Source of the DNA: Idiomarina fontislapidosi
GTDB lineage: Bacteria > Pseudomonadota > Gammaproteobacteria > Enterobacterales > Alteromonadaceae
Length of the DNA stretch: 64,000 bases
Direction: 5' to 3'
Assembly (NCBI RefSeq): GCF_003226255.1
Contig: NZ_QJST01000001.1
Coordinates: 62,001 to 126,000, forward strand
Position numbers and translations under genes: made by a program. Shown piece after piece: positions 61,997-64,000 of the stretch. Below the pieces are notes generated by a model. It was not told where the DNA came from. It saw nothing but the letters and a program-made list of their open reading frames with translations, and ran no database searches. Each line of letters starts with the position of its first letter. Positions within the stretch are counted from its first letter, which is position 1.

Positions 61997-64000
61997 GTGA
62001 AACCGTTTGCACTACATAGCGACAGTAAAGAACTCTATCTGGATTGCAATGCCACCACCCCCGTGCTTCCGCAAATTGCAGAAGCGGTGTCGCATACCAT
62101 GGAGACCATCTTTGGCAACCCGAGTAGTAGCCATGTTACCGGGCTGAAAGCGCGCTATATCCTCGATACAACACGACAGCTGGCACGACGCGTGGTGGGC
62201 GCCTCGTCCGGTAAGCTTATTTTCACCAGTGGTGCGACCGAGGGCATTCAAACGGCTGTTGTGTCTGCTATTCGCGCAGCGGTGAATAATCCCGATGCGC
62301 CGCGGACTTATTTGCTATACGGCGCGACGGAACATAAAGCGGTTCCGCAAGCGCTACAGCATTGGAATACGCTACTGGGATTGAATGCTGAGCTCAAAGC
62401 CATTCCAGTTGATCAACAAGGCATCCTCGATCATCAATTTATTGCGGATCACGTGGGTGAATCTGCCATGATATGCACGATGGCCGCTAATAATGAAACC
62501 GGTGTAAAGCAAGATCTCAAAGCGCTCGAACAGGTGATTCGCACACATGCCCCTGAGATACCTTGGATGGTTGATTGTGTGCAAGCGCTCGGCAAATTAC
62601 CGCTTGCACTTGATGATATGTCGATTGATTACGCGCCGTTTAGCGGACATAAATTGTATGGTCCCAAAGGTATTGGATTCATGGCGGTTCGTGAGTCGGC
62701 GCCGTTTACACCGCTTATTATTGGTGGTGGGCAAGAGTCAGGTCACCGGTCGGGTACCGAGAACCTGCCGGGTATCGCTGCGTTGCATGCGCTGTTTGAG
62801 TTGATGTTGGATGAGCAACAATCGGTATTTGCCGATACGCAAACGCTTGAACGTTATCGCGACCAATTGGTTACGGCGTTGCAGACAGCTTTCCCCAGTA
62901 TTGTTTTTAATCATGACTTTTCGGTTTCGGTACCGACGACACTTAACTTTTCAGTCAAAGGCGTGTCGTCAAAAGATATTATGGACGTTTTAGATGCCAG
63001 CCATATCCGTGTTAGCTCGGGATCGGCGTGTAGCTCAAAGGTAACACGAAGCTTTGTTCTTGATGCGATGGGGCTAAGTGATTGGCAAAGTGAATCAGCG
63101 ATTCGCATGTCCTTTGGTCCCGCCACGACGCAAGATACTATTGATAAGGCGTGTGAGCGCATTCAGTTGGTCGCTCAGGCGCTGCAACAGTCCTGTTTAA
63201 TCGTGGCTGATACCAATAACGATCACGATGCGAAGCTCGATGGTGTGGTGCAGTTAAAATACGACGACCACTGCTGCTATGTGTTGATTGATCGGGATGC
63301 GAGTGAAGTGGCGATTATCGATCCGCACCCGGCGTTGGCCGGCCGTTTGGAGAACCTCGTACAGTGCCAACAGTACGATGTCAAAGGCGTGTTGGTGAGC
63401 TCTGATGACGACGACGTACAACAAGCGGCTGCAATGTTAAGGGCAATGCTGATACACACCGAGCAAACTACCGATAATTGGGGCTGGCCTGCTACTGCGG
63501 TGGCGAGCTGTGATGCGGTGCCGGCTGAGTGCGACTGCGGCGTTAAAGGCTGTTTGTCGGTGGGTGAACGTCGTCTGTTTAAGCTCGGTGACCATCAACC
63601 TACCTTCTTACTGAGTGAACCGGTCAAAGCAACTGAGCGGCTCCGCGTGGATTTCGCCTTTTTGGGCGCGCATCAATCAATTAAAGATATTAAACACTGC
63701 ATTAGTGAGGCAACATTAGTCTGCCCACGTAAAGATGCCGACCACCAACTTGTGCTCGCTGAACCGATGCAACAGGGTGTGGCTAATGTGGTCGATGACG
63801 TAAGTGCATTTTGGCAGCGCGAGGATATTACCATTATTGATGTGCGCGAACGTCAAGAGCACGTAGTGGATGACTTACCTGCTCATGCTCAGGTAATTAA
63901 TGTGCCACTGACCGAGGCGATCCAGTTTATCCATGAGCATCCGCAGCTAAAATCAGAACCGCTCGTGTGTGTCTGTCGTTCGGGTCAACGCAGCGGCGTA
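61997..64000 (+). CDS. Cysteine desulfurase fused to degenerate MBL and rhodanese domains (partial)
   Basis: The frame stays open to the window edge; 668 residues are visible. The N-terminal PLP cysteine desulfurase (about 12-395) has Lys219 in FSGHKLYGPKG, the GQESGHRSGTEN loop and persulfide-forming Cys345 in SSGSACSS. A second domain (about 415-600) resembles the start of ETHE1-type persulfide dioxygenases (CCYVLIDRDASEVAIIDP), but where the family has its THxHxDH metal motif this has SSDDDD (468-473). A Cys cluster (505, 512, 514, 519) lies within. The third, a rhodanese (about 603 on), has active-site Cys660 in VCRSGQRS. Probably handles persulfide sulfur. Start is GTG 61997 with GGAGG upstream. 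Confidence 0.85.
   Translation, partial: MKPFALHSDSKELYLDCNATTPVLPQIAEAVSHTMETIFGNPSSSHVTGLKARYILDTTRQLARRVVGASSGKLIFTSGATEGIQTAVVSAIRAAVNNPDAPRTYLLYGATEHKAVPQALQHWNTLLGLNAELKAIPVDQQGILDHQFIADHVGESAMICTMAANNETGVKQDLKALEQVIRTHAPEIPWMVDCVQALGKLPLALDDMSIDYAPFSGHKLYGPKGIGFMAVRESAPFTPLIIGGGQESGHRSGTENLPGIAALHALFELMLDEQQSVFADTQTLERYRDQLVTALQTAFPSIVFNHDFSVSVPTTLNFSVKGVSSKDIMDVLDASHIRVSSGSACSSKVTRSFVLDAMGLSDWQSESAIRMSFGPATTQDTIDKACERIQLVAQALQQSCLIVADTNNDHDAKLDGVVQLKYDDHCCYVLIDRDASEVAIIDPHPALAGRLENLVQCQQYDVKGVLVSSDDDDVQQAAAMLRAMLIHTEQTTDNWGWPATAVASCDAVPAECDCGVKGCLSVGERRLFKLGDHQPTFLLSEPVKATERLRVDFAFLGAHQSIKDIKHCISEATLVCPRKDADHQLVLAEPMQQGVANVVDDVSAFWQREDITIIDVRERQEHVVDDLPAHAQVINVPLTEAIQFIHEHPQLKSEPLVCVCRSGQRSGV

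Overview
The window looks like a chromosomal segment of a free-living, probably marine or halotolerant gammaproteobacterium (Oceanospirillales-like; this placement is an inference). The support is a complete Na+-translocating NADH:quinone reductase operon, a ygiW-qseB-qseC-type operon, fbpABC iron uptake, pqiABC, fabV, a two-subunit bacterioferritin, and many c-di-GMP and chemotaxis proteins. No phage, integrase, insertion-sequence transposase or CRISPR array was seen.

Layout. 1-9 kb: small membrane proteins, a diguanylate cyclase, a QseBC-like two-component operon with its YgiW partner, a DUF502 protein, a hydroxyacid dehydrogenase, an EamA exporter with a divergent LysR gene, and an atypical adenylate-forming enzyme. 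9-21 kb: signalling and metal genes, namely a PAS-GAF-GGEEF cyclase, a PepSY pair behind a Fur-like box, an HBM-type chemoreceptor, a GAF-GGDEF-EAL protein, and an operon of an OprC/NosA-like copper receptor with a RegB/RegA-like two-component system. A RegA-type palindrome lies upstream of the receptor. 21-25 kb: a LysR gene divergent from dabB-dabA (inorganic carbon uptake). 25-34 kb: a secreted HNH nuclease, an orphan WbpM-type dehydratase, a four-gene overlapping operon (M28 peptidase, amidoligase, class-I amidotransferase-like hydrolase, NAPE-PLD-like lipoprotein) and a chemoreceptor.

34-38 kb: tRNA-Ser(GGA) and a region full of REP-like palindromes. An 84-bp tandem array of about 8.5 units and a second, looser array flank a DUF5666 lipoprotein gene that carries an in-frame amber codon 17 codons before its natural end. 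A further REP pair supplies part of the C-terminus and the stop codon of an ABC ATPase. 38-54 kb: PrpE-type acyl-CoA synthetase, Ca2+/Na+ antiporter, bfd and two bfr genes, a ZntB-like transporter, fbpABC, a cation/proton antiporter, pqiABC, bolA and fabV. 54.8-61.9 kb: nqrABCDEF-apbE-nqrM. The window ends inside a fusion of a cysteine desulfurase, a persulfide-dioxygenase-like domain without its metal-binding motif, and a rhodanese.

How the genes connect: iron handling (fbpABC, bfd/bfr, PepSY) appears tied together by three Fur-like boxes. Copper uptake appears tied to a quinone-sensing type of kinase. The Na+ circuit links NQR with sodium- or proton-coupled antiporters. Function calls rest on motifs read by eye; no database search was run.
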